From Schistocephalus solidus (lineage: Eukaryota; Platyhelminthes; Cestoda; Diphyllobothriidea; Diphyllobothriidae): DNA of 64,000 nt. The DNA lies in contig WEDG01000470.1 of NCBI GenBank assembly GCA_017591395.1, forward strand, positions 89,408 through 153,407, given 5' to 3'. This document shows positions 22,353-35,159 of this stretch, in pieces. The notes under the pieces are model-generated. The model was not told the origin of the DNA. It worked only from the letters and a program-made list of their open reading frames with translations, and made no database searches. The translations under genes were made by a program, and so were the position numbers. Each line of letters begins with the position of its first letter. Position 1 is the stretch's first letter.

Positions 22353-24405
22353 GTAAGCTCAGACGTTTTACATATTAACTTACCTGAGTTCTTTAAAACT
22401 ACTTGCCATTACTGTGGGAATAAATGCGCGGGTAGTGTTTTTCTGCAAGCAAATCCATATATTTATACCATGAAAAGTTAGATCGTCATCAGGCAGTGCT
22501 ATCTAGAGACCTCACAGGCGGTTGCACAGTGTATTTCGAGTATCGATATGGAAATAGGAAGACTGTCCTATCACACACGCTGATGAGTATCTATCTCATG
22601 AGCAGAAGATAAAAAGTGAATTTTAAGTTTCCTCAGAGAAACGCATGTCTTATCGTGCATAAGTGGAATTATTCCTTTTGACTTACTCTCTGGCACTGAT
22701 GATGCCCTTTTACAACATTTAGGTTACTGATGCTCAAAAAAGCAAGTCCAACACCCGCATATTGACCCTTGGGAAACCTTCAAGGTGAGCTGTCACAAGT
22801 GCATGTTTACCAGGCTTTGCTGTTAAATCAAAGCTAGTCTGACAGTTTCGATTGACTGATTTTGATTTATCTTTTCAAACTTGTCTAGGCAAAGCTATGC
22901 AACTAGTTTGCACTAATAAGGTGTTATTATTGACATTTGCCATAGCAAAATATTGCTCTACAATCATCTTTATTCACGCTTGTATTTTACTTGGGGGCCT
23001 ATCGCTTTGCACTCAAAGCTGCGGTTTTGATTGTGGCCAAATCCTGATAAAACGCCAACCTAGCAATCAGCTTCTTGTGGGATTTTTGAAGTGAGCGACT
23101 GGTGCACTGGAAATCGAACTTAAATACCTCTTCGTACTGTGGCCCTATGGCACTATCGTGCATGTGTTGAAACCTAATGTGTTATGTAGGGTTTATGTTG
23201 TGTGTGTGTATGCTACGCGCAGACGAGCTGTTAAACACTTTTAGCCACTGCAATCAATTCCCGTCTCCAATGACTGAGCAAGGAACAGAGAGAACGCGGT
23301 CGACTCTGGGGACTTAGTATTCACGTCACTCCGCACTTATCTCTCAATATGAACAATCTGACAGAATCAAAACTCTTACAATTCGTTAAAAGCCCTGGCT
23401 TAGTAACCTGGCAACCGATGGAGTAACTCGGCCCCCTCAGGACGGAGATTTAGGCTGCACGGCCTAATTTCGAACGTATTTGCTATGCATTCGCACTTTG
23501 ATGGAATCTGGGTCACCCTCCCTTGTTTGTATGCAACCGAGGTTCATCGTGCGCAGACTAGGCATGTGTGACAAGTACCATGCACTTTTTCGTTGATCTT
23601 CGGGTGTCTTATAAATACAATATGTTATAGTAAAGGGACGCGCATATATTATTTTTTGTACTCATTTGGTAACAACTCACGTAACCTTCAAATTCTATGG
23701 TCAAAGAACGGTTACATTCAGTTTTGAAAAATTGTTTTCATTTCCCGAATAATTTAAAGCCCAATTTACTGTTGAATTTAGGGTTTGTGTTCTACAAGAT
23801 GTATCTTTTCAATGTAAATTTAATCGCGCTTTCGTACATGTCACTAATACGAGTTTATATAGTAATGGTAAAAGTCTGCAATTGATATAAACCATATCGT
23901 ATTCTTCATGAGGAGTTTGAGCAAAATTAGAGATACGATTCTTCTTAATGGGTCTTGCGAGGTCTTAGAAAATCTTGTCACTAGAAACTATTTAAAACTG
24001 AAATATAGCTCTTCTTTCCGTATAAACTTTAAAGAGGGCGTGATTGGCTATCTAGTGAGTAAAATGTGAAATGTTTTAGAGATTTTTTCCATTGAATATA
24101 CTTGCATTCCTATCAGTACAAAACTGAAACTAGTTAAGTAAGTATTTTTACCACATGTGCTTTTTACAGGCATTCGAAAAGACGTCCAGTAAAAATCCTG
24201 CCTCCTCGTTTGTCGAAATAGCTTGTGATTATCCTGTACCATAATAAACATTACAATCTCACTTAAGTTCTCCTTCTTTATTGAATATTAATTTTAGATT
24301 TTCAGTTGATATTTGATGAGCTCGGTCACTGACTGTAGGCTGAGCAGTAAAGGAAATCTTGCAAGTGACTTCACCCATGTGATTGAATTATCTTTATCAT
24401 TTCAG
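22353..24405. other. Intergenic or intron, no element seen
   Basis: Boundary region between the neurexin-like gene and the WD40 gene. The 3' end of the first and the start of the second were not located. No promoter or RNA gene can be supported. Confidence 0.35.
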
Positions 24406-24562
24406 TTTTCCAAATGCAAATATTCAGTTACCGGCATTTTACCCACGACAATCTCATGTTGACGCATATGATGTGGAACGATTCATGGTCACAGTGGATG
24501 GCCAAACAATCATTACCATGACAGCAAATTCTGGGCTTTCATTAAAACTATGGAGTATTAAG
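24406..24562 (+). CDS. WD40-repeat protein, exon with WD blade
   Basis: First recognised exon of a WD40-repeat gene. The acceptor is TATCATTTCAG and the donor GTGAGA. It starts with one base and ends on a codon boundary. The end of the translation reads F-M-V-T-V-D-G-Q-T-I-I-T-M-T and then S-L-K-L-W-S-I-K, a typical WD blade (internal strand followed by the L-W dipeptide). WD40 proteins are propeller scaffolds for protein complexes. Six further exons join in phase downstream to a stop at 37,295. I could not identify the family, and the gene starts further 5'. Confidence 0.65.
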
Positions 24563-25509
24563 GTGAGATATGTCTTGCGAATGAGTACTGATGTCATCTT
24601 AAACTCCTCCTTACAAATTTGATTTTTTGCTCATAATTCCTCTATGATAATCGAATAATGCACCTGCCTCTTAGGAAACACTCACTCTGGACTCAATGCA
24701 AAAATAAGCATATTTTTCTTAGTTTCCCACGTCGCAGGTATTTTTATAAAAGACTTGAATTTTCAGACGGTAGTGAGAATGTAAAAACAGTTGATATTTG
24801 AAAGTGTCTGCATTATGAACGGGCCAAACGTAGAAAACTTCACCGGTCGTTTTGGTGTTAAGCACTAACTGAGCGACAATGAAATATAGATGGCTTGTTT
24901 TTCAGGTAGGTGTGTGGTAAGTTATACCTTTGAGCAAAGCCTAATAATAACGCGAGCTCATTAACCATCCCCTTGTACATCACCTAGATTTGCTTACTCA
25001 TCCAAAATTCTGCCTTGGCTGGATTCGTTCGCCTGTCATAATCTACATGTGACAGTGTTTTTCTTTCAAAAGGCCATACAGCAGGGACTTTTACCGCTTG
25101 TTTACATCGCAGAGCGCAGAACAAATTTAGACTAGCCAAATTCCTTTTATGGGATATATTTCTCCTTCCTACATGTATGAATTATGCTTTAAATAATACA
25201 AGGAGGGCTTTTGGTAGCCTTTCTAGTTTACAAGAATTAGTTATTGTCAGCGGCTGCATAATTTTTTTATAATATCAAAACAGAATCTGATCATTGAATA
25301 TGTACGAATCTCGATAACTTTAAAGTTATTCCAACATTGATCGCAAAGGCTTTAGTTTATGCATCTGGCATAAAAGTACGAAGATAGGTCAAGGAGGGAG
25401 TTTTACATAATTATAGTTGTTTTCATTACTATTCGAGGACCGGAAGGTCAGAAAATAAAGAAAGAAGAAGAAAAAGAAGAAACAATCACTGGTAAATGAG
25501 GTTTGTTGG

Positions 25510-25550
25510 TCAGACGCTTCGCATTCTCGTTTGAACCATCATCAGAGACA
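25510..25550 (-). ncRNA. Decayed hammerhead-like sequence (Penelope-like type)
   Basis: On the - strand: CUGAUGA (25,545-25,539) followed by UGGUUC, then GAAGCGUC (25,520-25,513) where GAAACGUC is expected. Layout and sequence match the family D hammerhead at 45,762-45,806, with one change in the GAAA box. It is likely an inactive remnant of a terminal repeat. Confidence 0.4.
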
Positions 25551-26271
25551 GTTTAAGATCAGGGTGAAAGAGAAGTTAGGAGTGAAGTGTTTATAGGGTG
25601 TTATTTCCAGGCCACCGTGGTCATGATCCAATTAACAGATCTCGCGTTCATTACTGGGCTCGTATTTGAAGTGATGATTGCTCGTTAGTCCGCATCCGAG
25701 TAGTTAATTAGCAAAAGTAGCATCGCTAATTGTTCGCGTGACGTTTGTTTGGTCATTTGGCTCACTGTCACTGGGTTCCGTTGAGGACCAGTGCCTTTTC
25801 GCATACTGAGTTGAGTGGTTATTTCACTTGTTTGAGGACTGCGTGTTTGTGAGCCGATTATTACTCAGTGCAAATAGTTGTCAGACCCTGCAAAAACGTG
25901 GCGTACGTTATACTTAAATATCTGACTGGGTTCTGTCGAATGAGCAGTGACGAGAACTAGCGTCCTTCCCCCTCAATGCTGCCAGATGTTCGGCTCTCTG
26001 CGTATGAACTCCACCTGGTTTCTTCGAAGTAGCTGCTTTGTCTATATACACGCTGAATGTGATGAACGACTCCAGACATTTACTGAGGTAGCAGTGGTTC
26101 GTTTGGCCTCCTTACTTGCTGCCAGAGGGAAACTGTAATGGACCCGTATTTGTGCCACCATTGATCGTTAAAAATTCAACGCCAGTTTTCACGCCCGAAG
26201 TCTAGTCCCGAATAACTTGACCACAAGCCAATGCCCTTACTACTGCTATAAAACCTCGCTTTGTATCGGCC

Positions 26272-26323
26272 GTTATATTCAGTCATATTCATATTCAGTC
26301 AGTTATATTCAGTTATATTCATT
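26272..26323. repeat. Short tandem repeat of TATATTCAG-like units
   Basis: Several imperfect copies of (T)ATATTCAG(T) in a row, with some units shortened to ATATTC. It lies in an intron, and no function is suggested. Confidence 0.7.
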
Positions 26324-29300
26324 TCATGCCGTTTCCATCATACAAAATGTTCGCAATACCTTTTATTCAGAGTCAAGCTACAAAACCTGAGGTCAAATGA
26401 TGAACTCGGAACAAAAAGTTAATTATTTAAGTTGACCGCGTTTCAGGCCCATGTAATTGTAAAATAAAAAATACTGTGATTGCGTTGTCCGGAAAGTTGA
26501 TTAAAGGCTTTGGACTCATCTGTTTGGAAGATAGTTTCTTATAAACTGACAGTTGTGTTGTTGTCCAATAAACACAATTCATTTCTGGGGCCTGCAGAAC
26601 CTTATTTCCTGCTACGACAGACATTATATTTTCGAAAATTTCAATTAAGCTAGTTGACTCAGTTAGAGCAATTCAAATAAGGCAATAACCGCAGTCAAGA
26701 TGGGAACATAGAATAAATGTAAATTCTTTTGATCATCAAAGTTCGATTAGAAGTAAGTGTGTTTTTCCAATATAGTAAAGGTCTCAACTTCTGAAAAAAA
26801 ATGCAAGTTCAAAAAAGTTATTGGCCTTGTCATTACGACTGACATAGCATTTGATTAACAAAGTTTTATTATCAACCGTTTTCTATCTCTTTCGTATGTA
26901 AAGTAGAAACAAAATACATCTCAAAGGTAATACTCCGTTTCTGCTGCCTCATTGTTTTTTTCTCACGCACAGACTTCACAAATAGGTTGATACCGTCACT
27001 GAAAAGTTCTTTGAGTAATTTTTGACATCAAATAAGATGCGGGTTTTCCATTTTAAAATTATATTTGTCATATTGAAATAATTTTAAGACAGACTAAAGA
27101 ATGCTCGAATACATGACGGATGAGGCAGTGCTCTGCAACTAGTTTGAGTACCTGGAATAAATTTGATAACCACACCGGATGTATTGGCCAGCGAAGACAG
27201 TGAATCCCTCTGCTCAAGTACTCATCGTATGGCCCGCAGATGATGAACGTCACGATAGGGCGTTGAGCGATGGAAGACGACCAATGACAACGTTGATGGA
27301 TGAGGGATTTGATTGGGGTTCAAATGTCAAAGCGGGAGAGATTATGATCTAGGTGTGAAGCCACGAGGTAAGGGGAGTGTAAGCAGAGCATTTTTGTGCC
27401 TCTTCGCAATGAGGTAGGAAGGTGAGACTAAACATTTGGGATTTAAAATGCAACTTGGGCTGCAGAGGCTGAAAAGCCTGAACGAAAGCATGTAAAATAA
27501 TGATCGCCAAGAGTTGGATGATGGCCTTTGTCGCCACGAGTGTTTGCTGTCTTAAGGTTATGAAGTGTTTCGGGCCACCTTGTAGAGGAACCGAAAGGCT
27601 CGGTTAACGCCTGCACGATGGAACCTCCATTAGATAAAGTCTTTACAAAGCCTTTGTTACACCCTGCCGGATGGCGATCTCTCATCCGCTTGGATGGGTG
27701 TGGGGTCGTTCGACAAACAGAACCTATCCAACCATCAAAAGGCAAAGGTAGGATCGAATGCGATCAGCGAACTCATCCGCTCACACTCCATACTCCCTCC
27801 CATTTCTACCCATCCCCGAACGCATTGTGTTGCTTTGACAATGCACGATCACGTTCCACTGAAATTTTGGTCCTCTGACGTCAGAACTAGATCGAACTTC
27901 GTCCCTTTTGTTTGCAATATCAAGATGCCCATCAACTCTCACTTAGTGCACTGGTTGGTGAACAGGAAAACAGTCTTTGCTGACAGAACGTTTAGTGTTA
28001 AGGAAACCAAGCCTTCTTTTGGTTAATGACTATCCAAGCGAAAAAGACAACAGCAAAAAAATCAGGAATCGAGAATAAGTGGAGAAGTGCGGGACGGGTA
28101 TAAAATAGCTGGAACAGGACTTTAATTTGCATGGATGTAAGGCTTCGCTCCTGAAACCGCTATCGCAAACAGTGACATTGATGGGTAGTGAATGCGCAAG
28201 GGTCAAAGCATTCGCTGAATGCATTTAATACGTGGTCACATTAATCACCGATGTCTATCCATAGTGTAATGGCTGCCCATTCGCGGCACCCGAATCAATT
28301 TCTACCCTATAATGAGAAATGTTCCTTCTTGTTGTGATAATTATTGGATAGGTTGGTTGGCTGCTAATATCATTGGAGTTAGTGGTCGCTGTTGGGCTGT
28401 TGCGTCTGATAATTTGCAAGAGCTCGGAGAATCACCCAACGGAACCAGCTGTCAATATTTAACTAACATATGAAAATGGTAATTCTGGGTATCCAATTAA
28501 CGATGCAGGAGGAAAAAGACAGTAGGTAGTTTCCCCATCCATCAGCATGATTAAAATTAACTATTTATTAGTATTCAGTCACATGAAAATAGCAATGCAA
28601 GTAGTGAACATTCTCAACAGCCACTCCACTAATCGCAAACGCAATTGCATAAGTGGGCACACTGTAGTAAATTGGTGGTCAGGGTTGCCAGTGAAGAATC
28701 ATTTACAGGTGATTAGAGAGAATGGCTATCGAGGCAAATTTGTTCACTGGTGCATTCTTAAACGGGATCAAAACCGTACCGGTTCCCAAATTCTCATTAG
28801 TTCTCCCATATATCAGTTACATATCGGAGACCGTAAAATGCCTCCTCACATCACTTGAGTCGAGTTTTCAGCGAGCCCAGAGGTAACCATCAGGCGTCGA
28901 GGAATGAAACCGAAAGACCCGTCATTATGACAGGAACTACCAGACGTCTTTGAGCATACTCGATGTAGCTTCGAGGACCTCAGATAAGTCGAAGAATCTA
29001 GAAAGTGTTTAGGATGACAATGATAGGCAAGACAGTAAAAGGGTGGAGACTTAAAGCAGCTCATTCCAAAAGACCCAGCGCAACCTTCAAGTTTGAAGGA
29101 GCTGGAATTCACGCGAGGTGTGTGTTACTTGTTTTGAGCAGCACGCGGGTGAAAAATACCTACAGTGCTCGTGTCAGTGATCTCGACTGAAGAACTTATC
29201 ACTCCAACAACCAACATTGGGCACAATATTGCAGCAACTGACTTGGATGCCAGAAATTAAGCCATTATTGCACCGTGTTCGGCCATCAGTGGAGCATGTG

Positions 29301-29559
29301 TTGGCTGCCAACATTTGTAGGTATGTAATGTCATAGCCAATTCGGCATATAAATGTTGCAACACTTGCCCATTTGTTACGCCTATCTGTTACCGTCTGCG
29401 AGGTTCAAATGCACCGTCAGAGGAATAAATGTTCTATACTGACAATTGATTATTTTATCGGCGAACATATTTATATCCACCTGGGGTTTAAACCATACAT
29501 TAAACTGATACACAAATACTAGCGAAAAGTCTAGCCAGAGGTTAAGACATTATTCTGTC

Positions 29560-29690
29560 ACGGCATGACGCAGCTGTAAGGAATTTGGCACATCAGTGTT
29601 CCCACAGTATTTTTGTATGGCAGCGGCAGAATATCGTCTAAACACATGTTTACGCTTTTAGCTAATACCGGTGCTGCCAGTATGGTCAAT
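29560..29690. repeat. Decayed family A repeats, inverted arrangement
   Basis: 29,579-29,610 resembles the - strand start of the family A ribozyme region (TTTGGCACATCAGTG). 29,622-29,676 resembles the + strand end (GGCAGAATATCG, ACACATGTTT, GCTTTTAGCTAATACC). Two halves in opposite orientation again form an inverted pair. Confidence 0.5.
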
Positions 29691-30236
29691 TTTTTAATTC
29701 GAATATATACTACTGTCAGTCTGTTGACAGTTTATTGAATATGATGCGGTAATACTACTATGGTGTATGGATTTTGGCCCAGCTATTTAAATACACTTTT
29801 GGATTGTGCTTATTAACCTTAATTCTGACTAATTTTTCCAAATTGAGCGATCCATCTCTGAAAAAAATAAAAGGCAACAACATTGAATTTTCCTCTGTAT
29901 TTGAAAAAGGTTTGTTTTTTCTCTGTTCTCCCATAGCGCAGGTTTCCTTTTTGCTATTCGCACACGGCAACTGCATGAACATTACATTACGTGCCATATT
30001 CGGCAACATTTTCTTTAGTCTTTATCAATTGATACCATTATTTTTCTGAAATTCGAACGTTACCTCTCAACATTTTTATCTCACGCACTTCTTTTTATAG
30101 AACAGGATAAGGGTCTTACTGCAGAGAAAGATAGGCAGTAACGTCGAGATCTTATGTTGCTATTCAGTACTTCTCTACACCTGGTTCTGCAAGTGTATTA
30201 TTCCAAACTAAACCTTAAGTGTTTGCACTTCCGCAG

Positions 30237-30387
30237 TTTCTAAAAGCTAATGCAAGGTTACTATATTTGAACTCGGCAGTCCCTGTGAAGGAGAATACAA
30301 GAAAAGTCAATCCATTCTGTTTTAACGATTTCGTCATTGCAAAGCGAGAAGTGCCATCGGTTTATGAGGCGATCTCAATACATGGAT
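30237..30387 (+). CDS. WD40-repeat protein, second exon
   Basis: A 151-base exon after acceptor GCACTTCCGCAG, starting on a codon boundary (in phase with 24,562) and ending with one base at the donor GTAACA. The translation F-L-K-A-N-A-R-L-L-Y-L-N-S onward has no blade signature of its own and would form a linker or variable loop in the propeller. The call rests on splice sites and matching phase on both sides. Confidence 0.5.
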
Positions 30388-32089
30388 GTAACACGCAATA
30401 ACATTACTTTACCCGAAGCCTAATGCGGTTAACAGTTACAGTAGATTAATCATCTTATGAAATGTCAACCAACATTCTTAAATGGGTTAGCGATTCAAGC
30501 AAACTACTTAAATAGCATTTTTGCGCAGCCTAATACCAAGATATTTCAGTCATAGTAGAAAGCTGGCTTTTAATTGAGCTTCTTGCGTAGCGCCCGCAAA
30601 AAGTATGCTACATAAAAAATGGTTACTTAATAAGTGCACAAGTTAACATTTGATTTTCAATTTTCTTAGTAGATAAAAATATTTTACAAAAAAAATTAAT
30701 TAAAATCTTCATTTTTTACCTTTTTGTTATCGCCTGTTCAAATTTTATACTTTAAGAAAGGGTTATTCAGGTTTTCAAAAAGTTTGTAGTGGAGATATTT
30801 AGAATAATCTTGAAATTTCCATCCATAATACATAGTGTCCGTCTATTTATTTATGTTGCATACAATGTCTACAATAGGAGACAAATCCATAATAACATTT
30901 TATGCGAACTGTGTCGTATCGTTTTCAAGCCTTTGCAAAAGTTGTGATTTTTCCTTACGCAGATTTTATAAAACACGTAGTTTGGAAACCTTCAGTTCAA
31001 GTGGGGTTGAAAATTATTCAGCATTGAATAAGACCATCGAAAATCAATGAGAAAATTGTGTACTTCTTCAGCAGCCATGTCTTACGGAGTATATTTTTGC
31101 GAGCGGAGAGTAAGAAACTCGTTCAAAGGCTGATATTATTCTGTGACTGAAATATCTTGGGATTAGTGGGCATGATATTCAATACGACTTTGCTAGCTAA
31201 GTTATTTGTTTGAATCGAAAACACACTTCAGTATTTTGGTTCTCATTTTATAAGACAGGGAGGCTAGTGTAAAATTATATTGGAAAGGATTCATGACAAA
31301 AGGAGAAAAAATTCGTAGGACAACATTTTCACTAGCAGTTAGCCTAATAGTAGACCCAAGAGGAGGGGTCTATGGCAAGTGCTGTCGTTTTTAAAATTTG
31401 GCTTGTTGGTAAAGGCCACTGGTTTGGACAATCAGCGACTTATCTCAGAGAAGAAATTTAGAAATGGCAAATTTCTGTCGATTGTTACGTGCGAATGAGT
31501 GAAGGAGCATATAAGACAGACAAGGAATCCGGCATTAAATGCGCTTTAAAATCCCACATGTAACAGCTCCTGTATGATGTTATTGACTCTAGAATAATCT
31601 AGGGGGTGTTTGGAAAGATTACAATTTTTAGGATGCACTTCAAACCTTTCGTCTGCAATAAATGACTTAATCTAGACTGAAATATGCATAGATATTGTTT
31701 ATATACAATAACGTTCAAGCAGTAATCGATATTTATTTATGCTTCTTAAGAAGAAATCATCGTTATATTTAACATCAAAATTATTTTCAATCGCACATAA
31801 TCGATATCCGCGAACTAATGCGAAAACCGGCCCAACCATGCCTGAAATCGTTTACCCATCGATAATGAAAATGTGGACTGCTTAGACTTCCGCATAACTG
31901 GTCTACCTTTTTACTGCCTTCCCAGATTACACTGTCACAGTTCTTCAAATTACTAGTTCGACTTCTATGTAAAAGGAAATACCAGATGTTAAATTAATCC
32001 GCCGATCCAGTAAATTTTTACACCTCAAGTGTTGGATCTATTAAAACAACGACGTAACAAAACGTAATGTAGGCACGATTACTGATTAG
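30388..32089 (+). other. Intron, no element seen
   Basis: Very AT-rich intron of the WD40 gene, with no repeat or RNA gene recognised. Confidence 0.5.
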
Positions 32090-32248
32090 CCAAGCATTTG
32101 GATGGTAGTGCAGCTGTCGTACACTGCTCAACGTCAGACAGTCAGCATCTGTTAGCTGGGTGTTCTGCACGATTGTTTTCATTCGAACCTCCATTGTACA
32201 TGAGTTCTATTGAAGATATAGATGTCGAAGTTTTTAAAACCAATGAAA
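32090..32248 (+). CDS. WD40-repeat protein, third exon
   Basis: The exon starts with two bases (CC) after GATTAG, completing a codon with 30,387. It reads K-H-L-D-G-S-A-A-V-V-H-C-S-T, then H-L-L-A-G-C-S-A-R-L-F-S-F, a blade pattern (G-H/S-x-V ... L-L-A-G-x-x-x-x-L). The 3' edge is uncertain. The donor GTAATA at 32,249 looks better but leaves one base, whereas a weaker GTTTTT at 32,230 ends on a codon boundary, which the next exon needs. Confidence 0.55.
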
Positions 32249-32667
32249 GTAATATCGTTGAATATTTCCTTTTCAAAAAATTTTGATAAGCCCTCATGCA
32301 AAACTCAGTGGCCCTCTTTTTTAAACTTCATTATATTTACCTGTTGGATGTATTTCGAGGTAGACTGTACCTAAAAGCCTTCAAGGTAGATGTAACCAAG
32401 CGAATTTAACGTATATTTAGGCACTAGCATAATAATCGACCGAGACGTTTGGTGTTGTGATCCCACGGTTCTGAAAACGACTCTTTCAATGCAGTCTCTA
32501 TTCGTGAGATTTCAAATACATCTTCATCCGGTAGCTTGCCCATGGGTTTTTTCTTTAGATATTATTATTAAGTTGCTTCCAGTTTAACATGCCGAAAGGC
32601 TAAGACATGAAATAGAAGAAATATATCTCCACATGCAATTTACTCAAGTTTTTTGCCTTCCCAATAG

Positions 32668-32883
32668 GATGGAAGCTGCCAAGATATACTGACGCAAAAT
32701 AAATCTTCATTCCAAAAGGAGCCTCCAGATTCGGTTGATTTTGCCTTGTTAGAACGAAATCAGTGTCTTCTTGCAGGCTATGGACAGGCTGCTACTCTAT
32801 GGACCCTACCTTTTCTGGGCAAAGGAGAAAAGGTCCACTTTCAACTTAAGAGTCCGGTTTGGAATATCTTCGGGTATGAAGAG
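32668..32883 (+). CDS. WD40-repeat protein, fourth exon
   Basis: A 216-base exon from acceptor GCCTTCCCAATAG to donor GTGTTT, with both edges on codon boundaries. It contains Q-C-L-L-A-G-Y-G-Q-A-A-T-L-W-T-L, another WD blade, and ends N-I-F-G-Y-E-E. The open frame runs on through the following 32-nt intron, but the more protein-like continuation is in the next frame, reached by removing that intron. Confidence 0.65.
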
Positions 32884-32915
32884 GTGTTTTTCTCATCGTT
32901 TCGGCGCCAACACAG
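32884..32915 (+). other. Very short intron (32 nt)
   Basis: Begins GTGTTTTTCT and ends CCAACACAG. Removing it shifts the frame by two and connects the fourth exon to a long open continuation that runs 138 codons to a GTACGT donor. Very short introns of about 30-40 nt are known from flatworms such as schistosomes. Confidence 0.6.
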
Positions 32916-33330
32916 TCAGGCAGGAATGAATGCTTTGCTGTTCTCAGTGTCTGGTCACCTGACACAAAAGCTTTCCTCTATCAAACCAATTTATGCATTC
33001 CTAAAGACAGCCCACTTAAGGATACATACATGCGTATCATCAGACGACAATGCTCAAAACCTCAGGCCATTCTGATTAGTCCAGGAAAGTCGTGCCTTCT
33101 GTTCCGTTGGAGAAACACACCAAACGAATTCCAATCAGGCTTTGAAACGCAGACGAAGCAAAATTTGGGCTCTATCTCTGCTGCTGTTCGTCTCGATGGC
33201 ATTCAGGAAGAACTCCGATATCTAAGAAAGCCGATACTCTTCTTAATGAAACAGCCGAAAATTTCTATTAACAAGCAGCCTTTTGATGTCTCAATGACAA
33301 AGTTTCTGACGGAGACTTTTGTTCTATCTG
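32916..33330 (+). CDS. WD40-repeat protein, fifth exon
   Basis: A 415-base exon. It starts S-G-R-N-E-C-F-A-V-L-S-V-W-S-P-D-T-K-A-F, a blade-like segment, continues through K-P-Q-A-I-L-I-S-P-G-K-S-C-L-L-F-R-W, and ends F-V-L-S with one leftover base at the donor GTACGT. The 5' edge is set by the 32-nt intron. It joins in phase to 36,547, giving F-V-L-S-G-G-C-S-N-G-T-L-Q-I-W-D-V across the junction, which strongly supports both exon edges. Confidence 0.7.
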
Positions 33331-34429
33331 GTACGTTAGCAGCGAGTAAACAGATATTTCTGTACAGTTGTACTGGAATTTCTTACAGTTGTTATGATTT
33401 TTAATGAAATTTTAACCGAAATTCTGAATTATGCTTTCGAATCAAAAAGAGTACTTAGTTTATTTTGTAAACTTTATTTTCATATAGGCAAATCACAAGA
33501 TATTCCAGTCACTTTAACATGCTAGCTTTCCATGAACCTTTTTCCGCCTAACTGCATAAACTTCATTCTTTAAAAATAAATACTTAAGCACGAATTTGCG
33601 TTGTCCTTATAATTGTTTATATATTAAACATAAAGCAGGTAGAAGCTATTTCTTTGAGACATTTAGTGCTTATGACATTTTCTGCAAAAGGTATACTTGA
33701 AGAAAGACCAGCTTTAAAATATTTTCTAATTAGGAGCGTATTTAAGACCGTGAAATGTATATGTGGAAAGCAGCTTAGTCACGCGCTTACTAATGTTGCT
33801 TTCCTGATGGCCCACATCCGTTACAAATAATTTGAGCACTGTGCAAAATCATCCTACGAGGCTTTTGACATGCACGATTGTCCTTAGACAGAAGGATATA
33901 GCATGAATATGTTTTCAAAGCTTTAATTGCAAGTGCGCCTGCAGTTTGGATTAAACATTATTTGGGAACTGAGTGTTTTTTAAACCGACAGGCACACTTT
34001 TTTAACGAATAAAAGTTTGAAGAAGACGTAATTTGTAACCAAATGAGTACAGGAAGAGATATATTTTCACATAATTCCTACAAAATATATTATAATTTAT
34101 GAACACATCAAAAATCTATGGGGGGAAAAGTCGAACCAAATTTTGAATAGTGTAGTTTTTAAAGGCCGCCAGAAAGCAGCACGTTCAAAAGCAGTCATTC
34201 TGAAGTTACAGGAATATCTCGGGATTATGCTGTATGATAATTACCTTATCTTCCTAACTTTAGTACTTTTTCCGAACCAAAAATACATTTTTAGCCTTCC
34301 GTTAACATTTCATGAGATTTTATATAGGAGTTTTTACCGACATAATAGACTGAACCAAGCTCTTGCGTACGTTGTTCTGCCTAAGTAATTGTGTGAAGGA
34401 ATATATAGTAAAGACGTTTAACGGGCAAG

Positions 34430-34545
34430 GAAAAAAACACGGAAATGATCATGGCTGACTTGTCGGCCGTCATTATTAATAAAAATCCCAAACATCTGAA
34501 AGACACGTTCGAGTTTTGAATCAGAGCACATTTACCATGTTAAAC
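34430..34545 (-). repeat. Decayed tRNA-derived SINE
   Basis: The - strand reading shows TAATGACGGCCGACAAGTC, then ATGATCATTTCC, aligning with the SINE body (CTGATGACGGCTAATAAGCC, then GGCCATTCC). A weak tRNA-like head lies next to it. The core of the ribozyme is lost. Confidence 0.4.
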
Positions 34546-34664
34546 TCTCTAAGTTCAGAGCTAAAAGCCCACACAATTTAGTTGGAGATGAAAGATATTT
34601 ATTCATATATAAGTAAAGTTTAACTTATAATAAATAAAAATAAAGCGACAAATAAGGGGATTAG

Positions 34665-35159
<495 letters not shown>

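Larger units (their letters stand above)
24563..30236 (+). other. Intron with relic repeats
   Basis: Contains a decayed hammerhead-like segment (25,510-25,550), a short AT-rich tandem stretch (26,272-26,323) and a family A relic (29,560-29,690). The stretch 27,060-29,140 is less AT-rich and may be old transposon DNA, but no protein motif could be recognised. Confidence 0.35.

Noticed and set aside
22578..22612. CTGATGA box suggesting a further hammerhead (also at 55,125 and 61,391)
   Set aside because: No GAAA box and no stem I partner at the right distance.
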